From: Reyranella sp. CPCC 100927
GTDB taxonomy: Bacteria > Pseudomonadota > Alphaproteobacteria > Reyranellales > Reyranellaceae
Assembly: GCF_007859315.1 (NCBI RefSeq)
Contig: NZ_VOHA01000027.1
Location: 28,456 to 92,455 of the forward strand
Reading direction: 5' to 3'
DNA: 64,000 nt
Part shown: piece after piece, positions 36,092-43,852 of the stretch
Layout of the letters: each line of letters begins with the position of its first letter
How positions within the stretch are numbered: the first letter of the stretch is position 1
Program-made: the position numbers and the translations under genes
Notes under the pieces: model-generated
Told to the model about the DNA's origin: nothing
Databases searched by the model: none
The model's input: only the letters and a program-made list of their open reading frames with translations

Positions 36092-36760
36092 ATGGTCTTC
36101 TGGATCGCGAGTGTGGCCGGGCTGGTGATCGCCTATCTCCTGGGGTCGACGCCCACGGGGTATTGGGCGGGAAAACTGCTCAAGGGCATCGACATCCGGG
36201 AGCACGGCTCGAAATCCACGGGCGCCACAAACGTGTTGCGAACCCTGGGGAAATGGCCTGCCTTGGTGGTGCTCCTGGTGGATGTGCTGAAAGGCGCCGG
36301 GGCAATCGTCTTTGCCGGCTGGTTCTATCCCTGGCTCCATGCATCGTCGTCCATCACGCCGCCGGCTGCGCTTGACCTGCCCAGCGGGGTGCCATGGGCT
36401 GTTGGCCTGGCCGGCCTTGCCGCGTTGTTGGGGCATGGTCGTTCGGTCTGGTTGAATTTCACGGGCGGCAAATCCGCTGCGACGGGGCTGGGCGTGCTGC
36501 TGGCGATATCGTGGCCGGTCGGTTTGGGCGCCGCGGCGGTTTTCGGCGCCGTGCTGGCGACGTCCCGGATTGTCTCCCTGAGTTCAATGCTCGCGGCGGT
36601 GACGGCGATCGCCTTGATCTGCGGCCTGGAGCAACCATTGCCCTATCGGTTGCTGGTGATCGCCGGTGGCCTCTACGTGATCGTGCGCCATCGCGCCAAT
36701 ATTCAGCGGCTGCTGGCCGGGACGGAGCCGCGTCTGGGGCAAGGTAATCCTGTCCGGTGA
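36092..36760 (+). CDS. plsY: glycerol-3-phosphate acyltransferase PlsY
   Basis: The 222-residue product is an integral membrane protein with the three PlsY motifs: LLGSTPTGYWAGKLLKG (about 16-32), IREHGSKSTGATNVLRTLG (about 35-53) and WLNFTGGKSAATGLGVLL (about 120-137). It transfers the acyl group from acyl-phosphate to glycerol-3-phosphate, the first step of phospholipid synthesis. It stands alone, without plsX nearby. GGTG precedes the ATG at 36092. Confidence 0.9.
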   Translation: MVFWIASVAGLVIAYLLGSTPTGYWAGKLLKGIDIREHGSKSTGATNVLRTLGKWPALVVLLVDVLKGAGAIVFAGWFYPWLHASSSITPPAALDLPSGVPWAVGLAGLAALLGHGRSVWLNFTGGKSAATGLGVLLAISWPVGLGAAAVFGAVLATSRIVSLSSMLAAVTAIALICGLEQPLPYRLLVIAGGLYVIVRHRANIQRLLAGTEPRLGQGNPVR

Positions 36761-36967
36761 GGCTCTCGTGCTGAAGGAGAGCGCTCTCTTGATTTTCCCG
36801 ATGCCGGAACAGAAGAAGGGCAGGGGTGAAAACCCAACGATGTCGGTCTTCCATCTCAGCGCTGATCACACACGTTTGTGACCTCCAACACGGCAATGCG
36901 CCGCCGAAGCACATTTTACCCGGGGATTGACACTCCAAAAATATCTCTATATTCCAATGACATAGGG

Positions 36968-36996
36968 TTGACGCTTGGGGTCCGGGGCGGCATAAT
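36968..36996 (+). promoter_or_regulatory. sigma70-type promoter of ihfB
   Basis: TTGACG and CATAAT are 17 bp apart, 63 bp upstream of the ihfB start. A second possible promoter, TTGACA at 36927 with TATATT at 36948 (15-bp spacer), lies just before it. The 298-bp gap from plsY to ihfB is unusually AT-rich for this window and holds no gene that I can see. Confidence 0.6.
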
Positions 36997-37058
36997 CACA
37001 CAACCTGTTGTTTCACTGGGATCCTGCGGGAACAGTCGGAGTGAAGGCATCGTCCTCA

Positions 37059-37403
37059 ATGACCAAGTCGGAACTCATCGCCAAACTGGCTGCGCTCAAC
37101 CCTCATTTGTATCAACGGGATGTCGAGCGCATCGTGGCGACGATCTTCGACGAGATCACCAACGCGTTGGCGCGTGGTGATCGGGTCGAGTTGCGTGGCT
37201 TCGGCGCCTTCTCGGTGAAGCAGCGCGATTCGCGTACTGGTCGCAATCCGCGCACTGGCGAGGCCGTCTCGGTCACCGAAAAGCGAGTGCCTTATTTCAA
37301 GACGGGCAAGGACTTACGGGATCGCATCAACCGCGAGTTCGCTGCCCAGCTGGCCGCCGGCCTGCAGATCAGTCCGCAGACCGACCAGGACGACGTCGAC
37401 TGA
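37059..37403 (+). CDS. ihfB: integration host factor subunit beta
   Basis: The 114-residue product begins [19 protein letters not shown] at the ATG at 37059; a GTG further upstream would add an odd leader. The HU/IHF core is complete: [34 protein letters not shown] and the DNA-intercalating arm [12 protein letters not shown] with Pro. It ends with the short acidic tail QTDQDDVD seen in alphaproteobacterial IhfB. It bends DNA as a heterodimer with IhfA. It lacks the usual rpsA neighbour. Confidence 0.93.
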   Translation: MTKSELIAKLAALNPHLYQRDVERIVATIFDEITNALARGDRVELRGFGAFSVKQRDSRTGRNPRTGEAVSVTEKRVPYFKTGKDLRDRINREFAAQLAAGLQISPQTDQDDVD

Positions 37404-37464
37404 GGTGACTGTCGTCCCCAAGGGCGGGATGACAGGCAGGCGCCGGCTATCCTAGGGTGCCGGC

Positions 37465-37875
37465 ATGAAAACCTTGTCCCGCATCTGTCTCGGCATTGTG
37501 CTGCTGGTGGGCGCGCTGATTGCTGTCAGCAACACCGCGCCGGTCGAACTGCATCTGTGGCCGTTCACCGATTTCGTGGTCATGCCGCTCTACCTGGCGA
37601 TTGTCCTGCTGCTGTTGGTCGGCGTGCTGGTCGGCCTGGCCATGGGCTGGGTGTCCGGCCGGGCGCATCGCCGGCTGGCGCGGGATCGCCGGCGGGAAGC
37701 CGAGCGCCTGACCGGTGAGGTCACGGCGTTGAAGGCCGATATCGCCGCGCGCGACAAGGCGGCCAAAAAAGTGGCGGCGGCCAAGGAGCCGCCTGTGGCC
37801 GAGGTACGGGCACTGGAGCGCCAGCAGGCCCTGGTCGATCCCGAGGGCATGGACCCGGCGCGGGCGCGCGGCTGA
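37465..37875 (+). CDS. LapA-like (DUF1049) membrane protein
   Basis: The product has 136 residues. Two membrane helices (about 5-27 and 42-65) are separated by the conserved NTAPVELHLWPF loop, and a coiled-coil-like cytoplasmic tail follows ([18 protein letters not shown]). This is the LapA/YciS domain, linked to lipopolysaccharide assembly in enterobacteria. In alphaproteobacteria it often follows ihfB, as here. Its stop overlaps the next start (TGATG). Confidence 0.85.
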   Translation: MKTLSRICLGIVLLVGALIAVSNTAPVELHLWPFTDFVVMPLYLAIVLLLLVGVLVGLAMGWVSGRAHRRLARDRRREAERLTGEVTALKADIAARDKAAKKVAAAKEPPVAEVRALERQQALVDPEGMDPARARG

Positions 37876-38876
37876 TGCGCCTGCTCGACGCCGCGCAGGT
37901 CGACGCCGCGCTTGACGACATCGCGCTGGTCGACCGGCTGGCCGCCACCTTCCGGGCCGGCGTTGAAATGCCGGTGCGACACCATCACCCCATGCCGGCG
38001 CCGACCGGCCCGGGCTCGGCCGACGCTATGCTGCTCCTGATGCCGGCCTGGACCACGCCCCCTCGGGAGCGCGGCCAGCCGGCCGGCCACATCGGCGTGA
38101 AGATCGTGACGGTCTTCCCCGACAACGGGCTCAAGAGCCTGCCCGCAATCTACGGCCAGTATCTGCTGCTCGACAGCGCCACGGGCGCGCCGCTGGCGCT
38201 GCTGGACGGCACCGTGCTGACCAAGCGGCGCACGGCCTGTGCCTCGGGCCTGGCGTCGCGCTTCCTGTCGCGGCCCGACAGCCGCCGCCTGCTGATGATC
38301 GGCACCGGCGCCCTGGCGCCCGAGCTGATCCGGGTGCACGCTAAGATCCGGCCGATCGAGGAGGTCGCGATCTGGGGCCGCACGCAGGCCCATGCCGAGG
38401 CGCTGGCCGCCCGCCTGGCCGAGTCGTTGCCCCGGGCGCTGGGCCGCGCCGTGCAGGTGCGCAGCGTCGCCGATCGTGCCGCGGCGGTGGGCGCGGCCGA
38501 CATCATCTCGTGCGCCACGCTGAGCAAGACGCCGCTGGTCGAGGGCGCCTGGCTGCATCCGGGCCAGCATGTCGATCTGGTCGGCGCCTACACGCCGCAG
38601 ATGCGCGAGAGCGACGATGCCGCTGTGCGCGCCGCCCGCGTCTTCGTCGACACCCGCGCCGGCGCGCTGAAGGAGGCCGGGGACATCGTCCAGCCGCTGC
38701 AGTCGGGCGAGTTGGAGGAGGATGACGTGCTGGCCGACCTGTTCGCACTGTGTCGCGGCGAGCATCGTGGCCGCGAGCCGGGCGATGATCAGTCGATCAC
38801 CCTGTTCAAGTCGGTCGGCGCCGCCCTGGAGGACCTTGCCGCGGCGGAGCTGGCGGTCGAGCAGACCGCTTCGTGA
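37875..38876 (+). CDS. ornithine cyclodeaminase / mu-crystallin family protein
   Basis: The 333-residue product is NAD(P)-binding: GTGALAPELIRVHAKIRP (about 141-158) is the dinucleotide loop, and VKIVTVFPDNGLKSLPAIYG is the conserved substrate-side segment. Family members include ornithine cyclodeaminase, alanine dehydrogenase and ketimine reductase. The residues that separate these activities cannot be judged here. It overlaps lapA-like and acetyltransferase genes by 1 and 4 bp, so all three form one unit. Confidence 0.85.
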   Translation: MRLLDAAQVDAALDDIALVDRLAATFRAGVEMPVRHHHPMPAPTGPGSADAMLLLMPAWTTPPRERGQPAGHIGVKIVTVFPDNGLKSLPAIYGQYLLLDSATGAPLALLDGTVLTKRRTACASGLASRFLSRPDSRRLLMIGTGALAPELIRVHAKIRPIEEVAIWGRTQAHAEALAARLAESLPRALGRAVQVRSVADRAAAVGAADIISCATLSKTPLVEGAWLHPGQHVDLVGAYTPQMRESDDAAVRAARVFVDTRAGALKEAGDIVQPLQSGELEEDDVLADLFALCRGEHRGREPGDDQSITLFKSVGAALEDLAAAELAVEQTAS

Positions 38877-39334
38877 CCGCGGCGGCGTACCAACTGCGCG
38901 ATGCGACGCCGCGCGATGCCGAGGCCACCACCGACCTGTTCCTCGCCGCGCGGCGCGCCGCCATGCCGTGGCTGGCGGTCGTGCACAGCGACGATGACAC
39001 GCGCGCCTGGATCACCCATGTCCTGCTGCGCGACCGGCGCGTGCGCATCGCCGAGGCCGACCGCCAGGTCGCCGGCTTCGCCGTGGTCCATGACGGCTGG
39101 CTCGACCATCTCTACATCGCGCCGGCGCATCAGGGCAGCGGCGCCGGCTCGCTATTGCTCGATGACGCCAAGCGCCTGGCGGGCGGGACGCTGCAGCTCC
39201 ACGTCTTCCAACGCAACCAGCGCGCCCGTGCGTTCTACCTGAACCGCGGTTTCGTCGAGGCCGCGTTCAGCGACGGCGCGACCAATGAGGAACGCGAGCC
39301 CGATCTCGTGATGCGGTGGACGGCGCCGCCGTGA
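38873..39334 (+). CDS. GNAT family N-acetyltransferase
   Basis: The 153-residue product starts with a GTG that overlaps the cyclodeaminase-like stop (GTGA). The GNAT core is seen: DHLYIAPAHQGSGAGSLLLDDAKRLA (motif A with Q-x2-G-x-G, about 79-103) and LHVFQRNQRARAFYLNRGF (motif B). It transfers acetyl from acetyl-CoA to an amine; the substrate is unknown. Confidence 0.87.
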   Translation: MTAAAYQLRDATPRDAEATTDLFLAARRAAMPWLAVVHSDDDTRAWITHVLLRDRRVRIAEADRQVAGFAVVHDGWLDHLYIAPAHQGSGAGSLLLDDAKRLAGGTLQLHVFQRNQRARAFYLNRGFVEAAFSDGATNEEREPDLVMRWTAPP

Positions 39335-39367
39335 GATGGTGTCAATGTAGGGCTCAATACTGCTGGT

Positions 39368-39453
39368 GACGGCTGGGACCGCGTCGCTCCAGCGACGCTC
39401 TTCTGGCTTTGCTTTCGCCTGAGCGCCGCTGGAGCGGCGCGGTCCCAGCCGTC
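39368..39453. repeat. hairpin repeat related to family B, copy 4
   Basis: GACGGCTGGGACCGC and its exact complement at 39439-39453 enclose inner stems GTCGCTCCAGCGAC and GCGCCGCTGGAGCGGCGC. The shape and 'CTGGGA' entry are like family B, but the sequence differs enough to be a separate lineage. It sits between the acetyltransferase gene and a convergent gene. Confidence 0.75.
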
Positions 39454-39506
39454 GCCAGCGCCATCCTGATTGATCTGACCACCACTTGATCGCGTGATGC
39501 GGTCGG

Positions 39507-40199
39507 CTATTGCGCTTGGGGTGCCTGGAAAACGGTCCAGTGATCGTCTTTGAACAAATAGAGCGCCGATGAAACACGCATGCGCTCGCTGCTGCTGTGC
39601 AGGTAAGCGATGCCCTTACGCAGGCCGTCCACCGCCTTCGCGTCGGACAGCGGTGCGAAAAGCAAACCGCCGCGTTTGGGAACCGCCGCAACTACACCTG
39701 CGGGGTTCTGTTTCAGCAGCCCACGCCAGAATTCACGGTCCAGAAAATAGCTGCTGTCCACATCGGGCGATTTGCCTTTGACCTGCATCAGGCCCCCGGT
39801 CCACGGCACAATGCCCGGTTTCCCATAGACACGCTTGATGTTGGCAACTGCCAAACGGAGCGCTTCGTCGGGACTGAGCCTCAACTTCTCAAAGTCCTCA
39901 ATCGTGAGGTTCGCCATGACGTTTGTGCTGTCGTACACGAAGCGCACGTGCATATCGCCGAGATAGAAGAACCAAGCGAACTGCACTTCACGCTCCTGGC
40001 CGTCGAAAATCACCTTCCCTTTGCCCACCGGCTTGAGGCTTTCGTCTGGCTTGTTGCTGCCGCCAGATTCGCGCAGGACAATCATAAGATTGTCCGGCCG
40101 CCTCATCGCGTCAGTGATCTGGGCGCTGCTGGATCCGAGGGAAAAAGCGTTGGCGCAGAACGCGAGTGCAAACAGGGCCGCTTGACGACGCTCGATCAT
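39507..40199 (-). CDS. secreted protein of unknown function
   Basis: The 230-residue product has a signal peptide (FALAFCANAFSLGSSSAQ, cleavage about residue 27). The mature part has alternating short strands, with VQFAWFFYLGDMHVRFVYDS near 73 and FWRGLLKQNPAGVVAAVPKRG near 160. I do not recognise the family, and no catalytic motif stands out. Base composition is visibly less GC-rich than its neighbours, which suggests later acquisition. It is flanked by a hairpin repeat and is divergent from an FAD oxidoreductase gene. Confidence 0.7.
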   Translation of the reverse strand: MIERRQAALFALAFCANAFSLGSSSAQITDAMRRPDNLMIVLRESGGSNKPDESLKPVGKGKVIFDGQEREVQFAWFFYLGDMHVRFVYDSTNVMANLTIEDFEKLRLSPDEALRLAVANIKRVYGKPGIVPWTGGLMQVKGKSPDVDSSYFLDREFWRGLLKQNPAGVVAAVPKRGGLLFAPLSDAKAVDGLRKGIAYLHSSSERMRVSSALYLFKDDHWTVFQAPQAQ

Positions 40200-40280
40200 T
40201 TATGTGACGCCTGGAAGGTCATTCGATCTGGTCAGGCACTGTAGACGGGTAAACGGGCGGAGAGAAGGAGACATACCGGC

Positions 40281-41441
40281 ATGCACGTCCTGATTGTAGG
40301 TGCCGGCATCGCCGGCCTGGGCGCGGCGTGGGCGCTGGTGCGGGACGGCCATCGCGTGACGGTGCTGGAACAGGGGGCGATCCCCAACCCGCGTGGCACG
40401 TCGGTCGATTCGCATCGCCTGATCCGCCGCGCCTATGGCGCCGAGACCGGCTACATGCGGATGATCACGCATGCCTACGCCGCCTGGGACCGGATGTGGG
40501 CCGATCTTGGCGTGAAGCTGCGCATCGACACCGGCGCATTGTCGATGAGTGCGCTCACCGACGACTGGGTGGCGACGTCGCTGCAGGCGCTCAAGGCCGA
40601 CTGGCTGCCGGTCGAGGAACTGGACGCCAGGCAGCTGGCCGAGCGCTTCCCGCTGGTCGAGCCGCGCGGCATCGCGGTCGCGTTCTTCTCGCCCGAAGGC
40701 GGCGTGCTGCTGGCCGACCGCATCATCGCGGCGCTGGCCCGCTGGCTGGCGGAGAAGGGCGCCGTCCTGCGGCCGCACGCCCCGGTCGCGTCCGTCGATG
40801 CCGATACCGGCACGATCCGGCTCGCAGATGGCGAGACGCTCGGCGCCGACCTCGTGCTGGTGGCCGCCGGCGCCTGGGCAGCGGCGCTGGCGCCGGCCTT
40901 GGCGCCGAAGGTCGAGCCGTCACGGCAGGTGCTGGCCTATGTCGACCTGCCCGACGATCTGGCGCGCGCCTGGGCAACGCACCCGTCGCTGCTGTGCGCC
41001 GAGCGCGCCACCGGCTTCTATCTCGTGCCGCCGGTCGTGGCGCCCGATGGCATCCAGACACGGCTCAAGATCGGCGATCACCTGTTCAGCCGGACCGGTG
41101 ATGCCGAGAGCGATCCGCGCATTGCCGGCATCGACGAAACCCGCGCCGTGTTCGACCAGGCGCGCGGCCGCCTGCGCGGGCTGGACCGCTACCGCATGGC
41201 CGAGGGCAAGGTCTGCTTCTATACCGTCGACCGCCGGCCGGGCCGCGAGACCTTCCAGTCCCTGCCGCTGGGCAAGGCGGCGTGGGCGATGTCGAACTGC
41301 TCGGGCCACGGTTTCAAGTTCGGTGCCTGCCTGGGCGAGGCCTTCGCCGACATGGTGGCCGGCCGCCGCAGCGCCGAGGCCTTCACGCAGTATGCGGCGG
41401 GCGAGGCATCCGTCATTCCGAGCGCAGCGAGGAGTCTTTAG
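40281..41441 (+). CDS. FAD-dependent oxidoreductase (DAO family)
   Basis: The 386-residue product begins with the FAD dinucleotide loop HVLIVGAGIAGLGAAWALVR, then GTSVDSHRLIRRAYG. A C-terminal FAD contact is seen in MSNCSGHGFKFGACLGEAFA (about 338-357). Its size and the DAO fold resemble monomeric sarcosine oxidase and related amine oxidases. The covalent-flavin Cys of that enzyme may correspond to NCSGHGFKF, a tentative assignment. The substrate is unknown. The last ten residues (SVIPSAARSL) are read from half a family A repeat. AAGGAG lies 12 nt before the ATG. Confidence 0.82.
   Translation: MHVLIVGAGIAGLGAAWALVRDGHRVTVLEQGAIPNPRGTSVDSHRLIRRAYGAETGYMRMITHAYAAWDRMWADLGVKLRIDTGALSMSALTDDWVATSLQALKADWLPVEELDARQLAERFPLVEPRGIAVAFFSPEGGVLLADRIIAALARWLAEKGAVLRPHAPVASVDADTGTIRLADGETLGADLVLVAAGAWAAALAPALAPKVEPSRQVLAYVDLPDDLARAWATHPSLLCAERATGFYLVPPVVAPDGIQTRLKIGDHLFSRTGDAESDPRIAGIDETRAVFDQARGRLRGLDRYRMAEGKVCFYTVDRRPGRETFQSLPLGKAAWAMSNCSGHGFKFGACLGEAFADMVAGRRSAEAFTQYAAGEASVIPSAARSL
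41412..41438. repeat. family A half repeat, copy 5 (coding)
   Basis: GTCATTCCGAGCGCAGCGAG plus AGTCT is one arm of family A without its partner. It encodes the end of the FAD oxidoreductase. Confidence 0.7.
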
Positions 41442-41528
41442 GGCTGGCGCGCGGCGTATGTCGCTTTATCTTTCCCCTGGACGACAGGCGATCGCATAGG
41501 CACGAGCGGCCCGCCGGCCGGAAGACGA

Positions 41529-41642
41529 ACCACAGAGGCACAGAGACACAGAGGTTACACAGAGAAAAAACGCCATCGCGCGCCAAAGGCGCGCAGCTCA
41601 TCTTCCTCTGTGTTGTCTCTGTGCCTCTGTGTCTCTGTGGTT
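41529..41642. repeat. family D inverted repeat (cacagag-rich)
   Basis: AACCACAGAGGCACAGAGAC at the left and GCCTCTGTGTCTCTGTGGTT at the right are imperfect inverted copies of an ACACAGAG-type microrepeat. The arms are about 37 nt around a loop of about 40 nt. Elements of this type occur as dispersed repeats in many bacterial genomes. This is the only copy seen here. It fills most of the 255-bp gap before the AA_synth gene. Confidence 0.8.
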
Positions 41643-41696
41643 AGCTTTCATGGCGCGCCATATGCGATGGCGGCAGAAAACAACACGGGGAACGCC

Positions 41697-42281
41697 ATGG
41701 CCGATATCGAGATCCGCAAGATCGTGACCGGGATCGAGGAGGTCTGGCACGACGGCGGTCCGCCGCTGGAGGATCCGGTGCGCAAGGGCGCCATCGGCGC
41801 CGTGGTGCGCAATCCCTATGCCGGCCGCTACGTGCCCGACATCGCGCCCATGATGGATGCGCTGAAACCGCTGGCGCTCGACATCACCCGCCGCCTGATC
41901 GCCGCGCTCGATGCGCAGGGGCCGGCGATCGAGGCCTACGGCAAGGGCGTCGTCGTCGGCATCGCCGGTGAACTCGAGCATGCCGCGCTGTGGCATCAAC
42001 CCAGCGGCTGGGGCATTCGCGAGGCGATGGGTGGCGCCAAGGCGCTCGTGCCCTCGACCGTGAAGGTCGCCTCGGCGGGCGCGCGCATCGACATCCCGCT
42101 GCACCACGTCAATGCTGCCTATGTGCGCAGCCATTTCGACGCCATCGAATTCTGCGTGCCCGACGGCCCCAAGCCCGACGAGATCGTCTTCATCGTCGGC
42201 CTGTCGACCGGCGGCCGGCCGCACCCGCGGGTCGGCGGCCTGCGCGTCGAGGAGATCAAGCTGTGGGACGGCCAGCGCTGA
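41697..42281 (+). CDS. AA_synth (DUF1185) family protein
   Basis: The 194-residue product starts at the ATG at 41697 (GGGGA upstream); an earlier frame extension lies in repeat DNA. It matches the 'amino acid synthesis' family (PF06684): IRKIVTGIEEVWHDGGPPLE at the start, AVVRNPYAGRYVPDI (about 37-51), YGKGVVVGIAGELEHAALWH (about 82-101), and SAGARIDIPLHHVNAAYVRS. Its biochemical role is not established. Related genes often lie beside hydantoinase, amidase and N-heterocycle genes, but here it stands alone, convergent with an ScfR-type regulator. Confidence 0.85.
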   Translation: MADIEIRKIVTGIEEVWHDGGPPLEDPVRKGAIGAVVRNPYAGRYVPDIAPMMDALKPLALDITRRLIAALDAQGPAIEAYGKGVVVGIAGELEHAALWHQPSGWGIREAMGGAKALVPSTVKVASAGARIDIPLHHVNAAYVRSHFDAIEFCVPDGPKPDEIVFIVGLSTGGRPHPRVGGLRVEEIKLWDGQR

Positions 42282-42282
42282 G

Positions 42283-43710
42283 CTATCGGCCGAACGGAAA
42301 GGGCGCGAGCGACTTGCTGGCTTCCTCGATGATCAGGTTCTTGCTGATGGGGGCGGCGGCGCGCTGCGGACAGGCGGGTCGCTCGCAAATCCGACAGGAG
42401 GGTCCGATCTCGACGACCAGCGGCGCGGCAAGGTCGAAGCCCCGCGCGTAGCGCAGCTTGCTGGCGTATCTCAGGTCGCAGCCCAACCCGACCACGAGTT
42501 CGTCGTCCTGCGAGGCCAGCAGGCCGGAGACCCGCCTGACCGTGCGCGACACGGTGAAGTACCGCTGTCCGTCCGGTGTTTCGATGATCTGCGTGAGGAT
42601 GCGCCCCGGCGTGCGGAAGCAGTCATGCACGTTCCAGCGCGGACACGTGCCGCCGAAGCGCGAGAAGGGAAACGTCTCCGCCGCGTAGCGCTTGGAGATG
42701 TTGCCCGCCGCGTCGATCCTCACCATGAAGAAAGGAATGCCGCGGGCGCCCTGGCGCCCGAGGCTTGTCAGACGGTGTGCGGCCTGCTCGAAGCTGACGC
42801 CGAAGCGGGGGCGAACGCGTTCGATGTCGTAGGCGCTTGCTTCCATCGCCGCGAGGAACTTCGCATAGGGCATCATCAGCGCCGCGGCGATGTAGTTCGT
42901 CAGGAATACCTTCAGAAGCCTCAGGCTGGTGGCGTCGGGTGGCGCAAATCGGTCGGCCAGGGCCTTGACGTCCGCACCATGCTCGAGCAGGGCGAGCTGG
43001 TAGCACATGCCGAAGACACGGCCGGCCGGCGCCAGCGTTTCAGACAGCATCAGTCTGCGGCGATGGTGGTCGTAACGCCTCAGCAGGCCGCCCATGACCT
43101 CGATGGGCATGACGCGGCACCTTGTGCCGTGGGCGGCCTGGAGGCGCTGCTGTGCCGCCGCCGCGAGGTCCTGAGGTTCGACGGCCAGCGCCGCCAGAAT
43201 GGACTCGGCGTACTGCTCCAGCTCCGGAAAATGATTGCGTTGGGCGCCGACCAGGTCGCGAACCCATTCGGTGGGCTCGATGGTCGCGCGGGGGGCGCGT
43301 CGATCGCGATCGAACGCACCGAGATCGATCAAGCGGCCGCGTTCGAGGTAGGCGCGATAGAGACGAACGAAAGCATCCGTTACGCCCGGCGCCGCTTCGG
43401 CTGATTCGGCGATCTCGTGGCGGCTGATCGAGAGGTCGGCAAAGAGGCGATCGGCCAACACTTCTTCCAGATTCGACCCGCCGTCCTGCCCGTCCAGGGT
43501 CAGGCTTTTGAGGTCGATATCGTACGCCTCGACCAGCCGCAGCAGGACCTGGGTGGTCACCGGCCGCTGGTTGCGCTCCAGGAGGTTCAGGTAGCTCGCG
43601 GAGATACGCAGTTCCGTGGCCATCTGTGCCTGGCTGTGACCAAGGTCGCGGCGCAGCCGCCGCAACCGGCCACCCAGGAAGAGCTTCTTACCGCTGTCCA
43701 TGGTTGTCAC
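42283..43710 (-). CDS. ScfR/RamB-type XRE transcriptional regulator (near isocitrate lyase)
   Basis: The 475-residue product has an XRE helix-turn-helix (about 12-66: LRRLRRDLGHSQAQMATELR, SASYLNLLERNQRPVT), a degenerate ImmA/IrrE-like middle region, and a DUF2083 C-terminal domain ending with the cysteine motif CRICERPACPQRAA. The HExxH of IrrE is replaced (GMCYQLALLEH), so no peptidase activity is expected. RamB, PccR and MccR proteins of this class sense short-chain acyl-CoAs and control acetate or propionate pathways. Divergence from isocitrate lyase implies that it controls the glyoxylate shunt, as RamB does. Confidence 0.87.
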   Translation of the reverse strand: MTTMDSGKKLFLGGRLRRLRRDLGHSQAQMATELRISASYLNLLERNQRPVTTQVLLRLVEAYDIDLKSLTLDGQDGGSNLEEVLADRLFADLSISRHEIAESAEAAPGVTDAFVRLYRAYLERGRLIDLGAFDRDRRAPRATIEPTEWVRDLVGAQRNHFPELEQYAESILAALAVEPQDLAAAAQQRLQAAHGTRCRVMPIEVMGGLLRRYDHHRRRLMLSETLAPAGRVFGMCYQLALLEHGADVKALADRFAPPDATSLRLLKVFLTNYIAAALMMPYAKFLAAMEASAYDIERVRPRFGVSFEQAAHRLTSLGRQGARGIPFFMVRIDAAGNISKRYAAETFPFSRFGGTCPRWNVHDCFRTPGRILTQIIETPDGQRYFTVSRTVRRVSGLLASQDDELVVGLGCDLRYASKLRYARGFDLAAPLVVEIGPSCRICERPACPQRAAAPISKNLIIEEASKSLAPFPFGR

Positions 43711-43737
43711 TTTGTCATTAATTTACACGCCATACAA

Positions 43738-43752
43738 TGTCATATCGTGACA
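43738..43752. promoter_or_regulatory. candidate operator between ScfR-type gene and isocitrate lyase
   Basis: TGTCA-TATCG-TGACA is a perfect inverted repeat. TTTGTCA also occurs at 43711 and TTGTCAC at 43704, and TGACAAA at 43748, so the 142-bp gap carries several TTTGTCA half-sites. TTGTCA and TACAAT are placed like a -35/-10 pair for the rightward gene with a short 15-bp spacer. It is probably the regulator's binding region. Confidence 0.55.
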
Positions 43753-43852
43753 AATTGGCCCCAACAGACGTGAGACCTTTCGGGCGTCGGGGTTAAGTCG
43801 GAGGCATCAGCGACCGGCACCCCGCCGGTGCGACGCCTTCGGAGCATCGAGC

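Noticed and set aside
42283..43710. Toxin-antitoxin or phage repressor call for the XRE-IrrE protein
   Set aside because: The length, DUF2083 domain and C-terminal CRICERP motif identify an ScfR/RamB-type metabolic regulator, and HExxH is absent.
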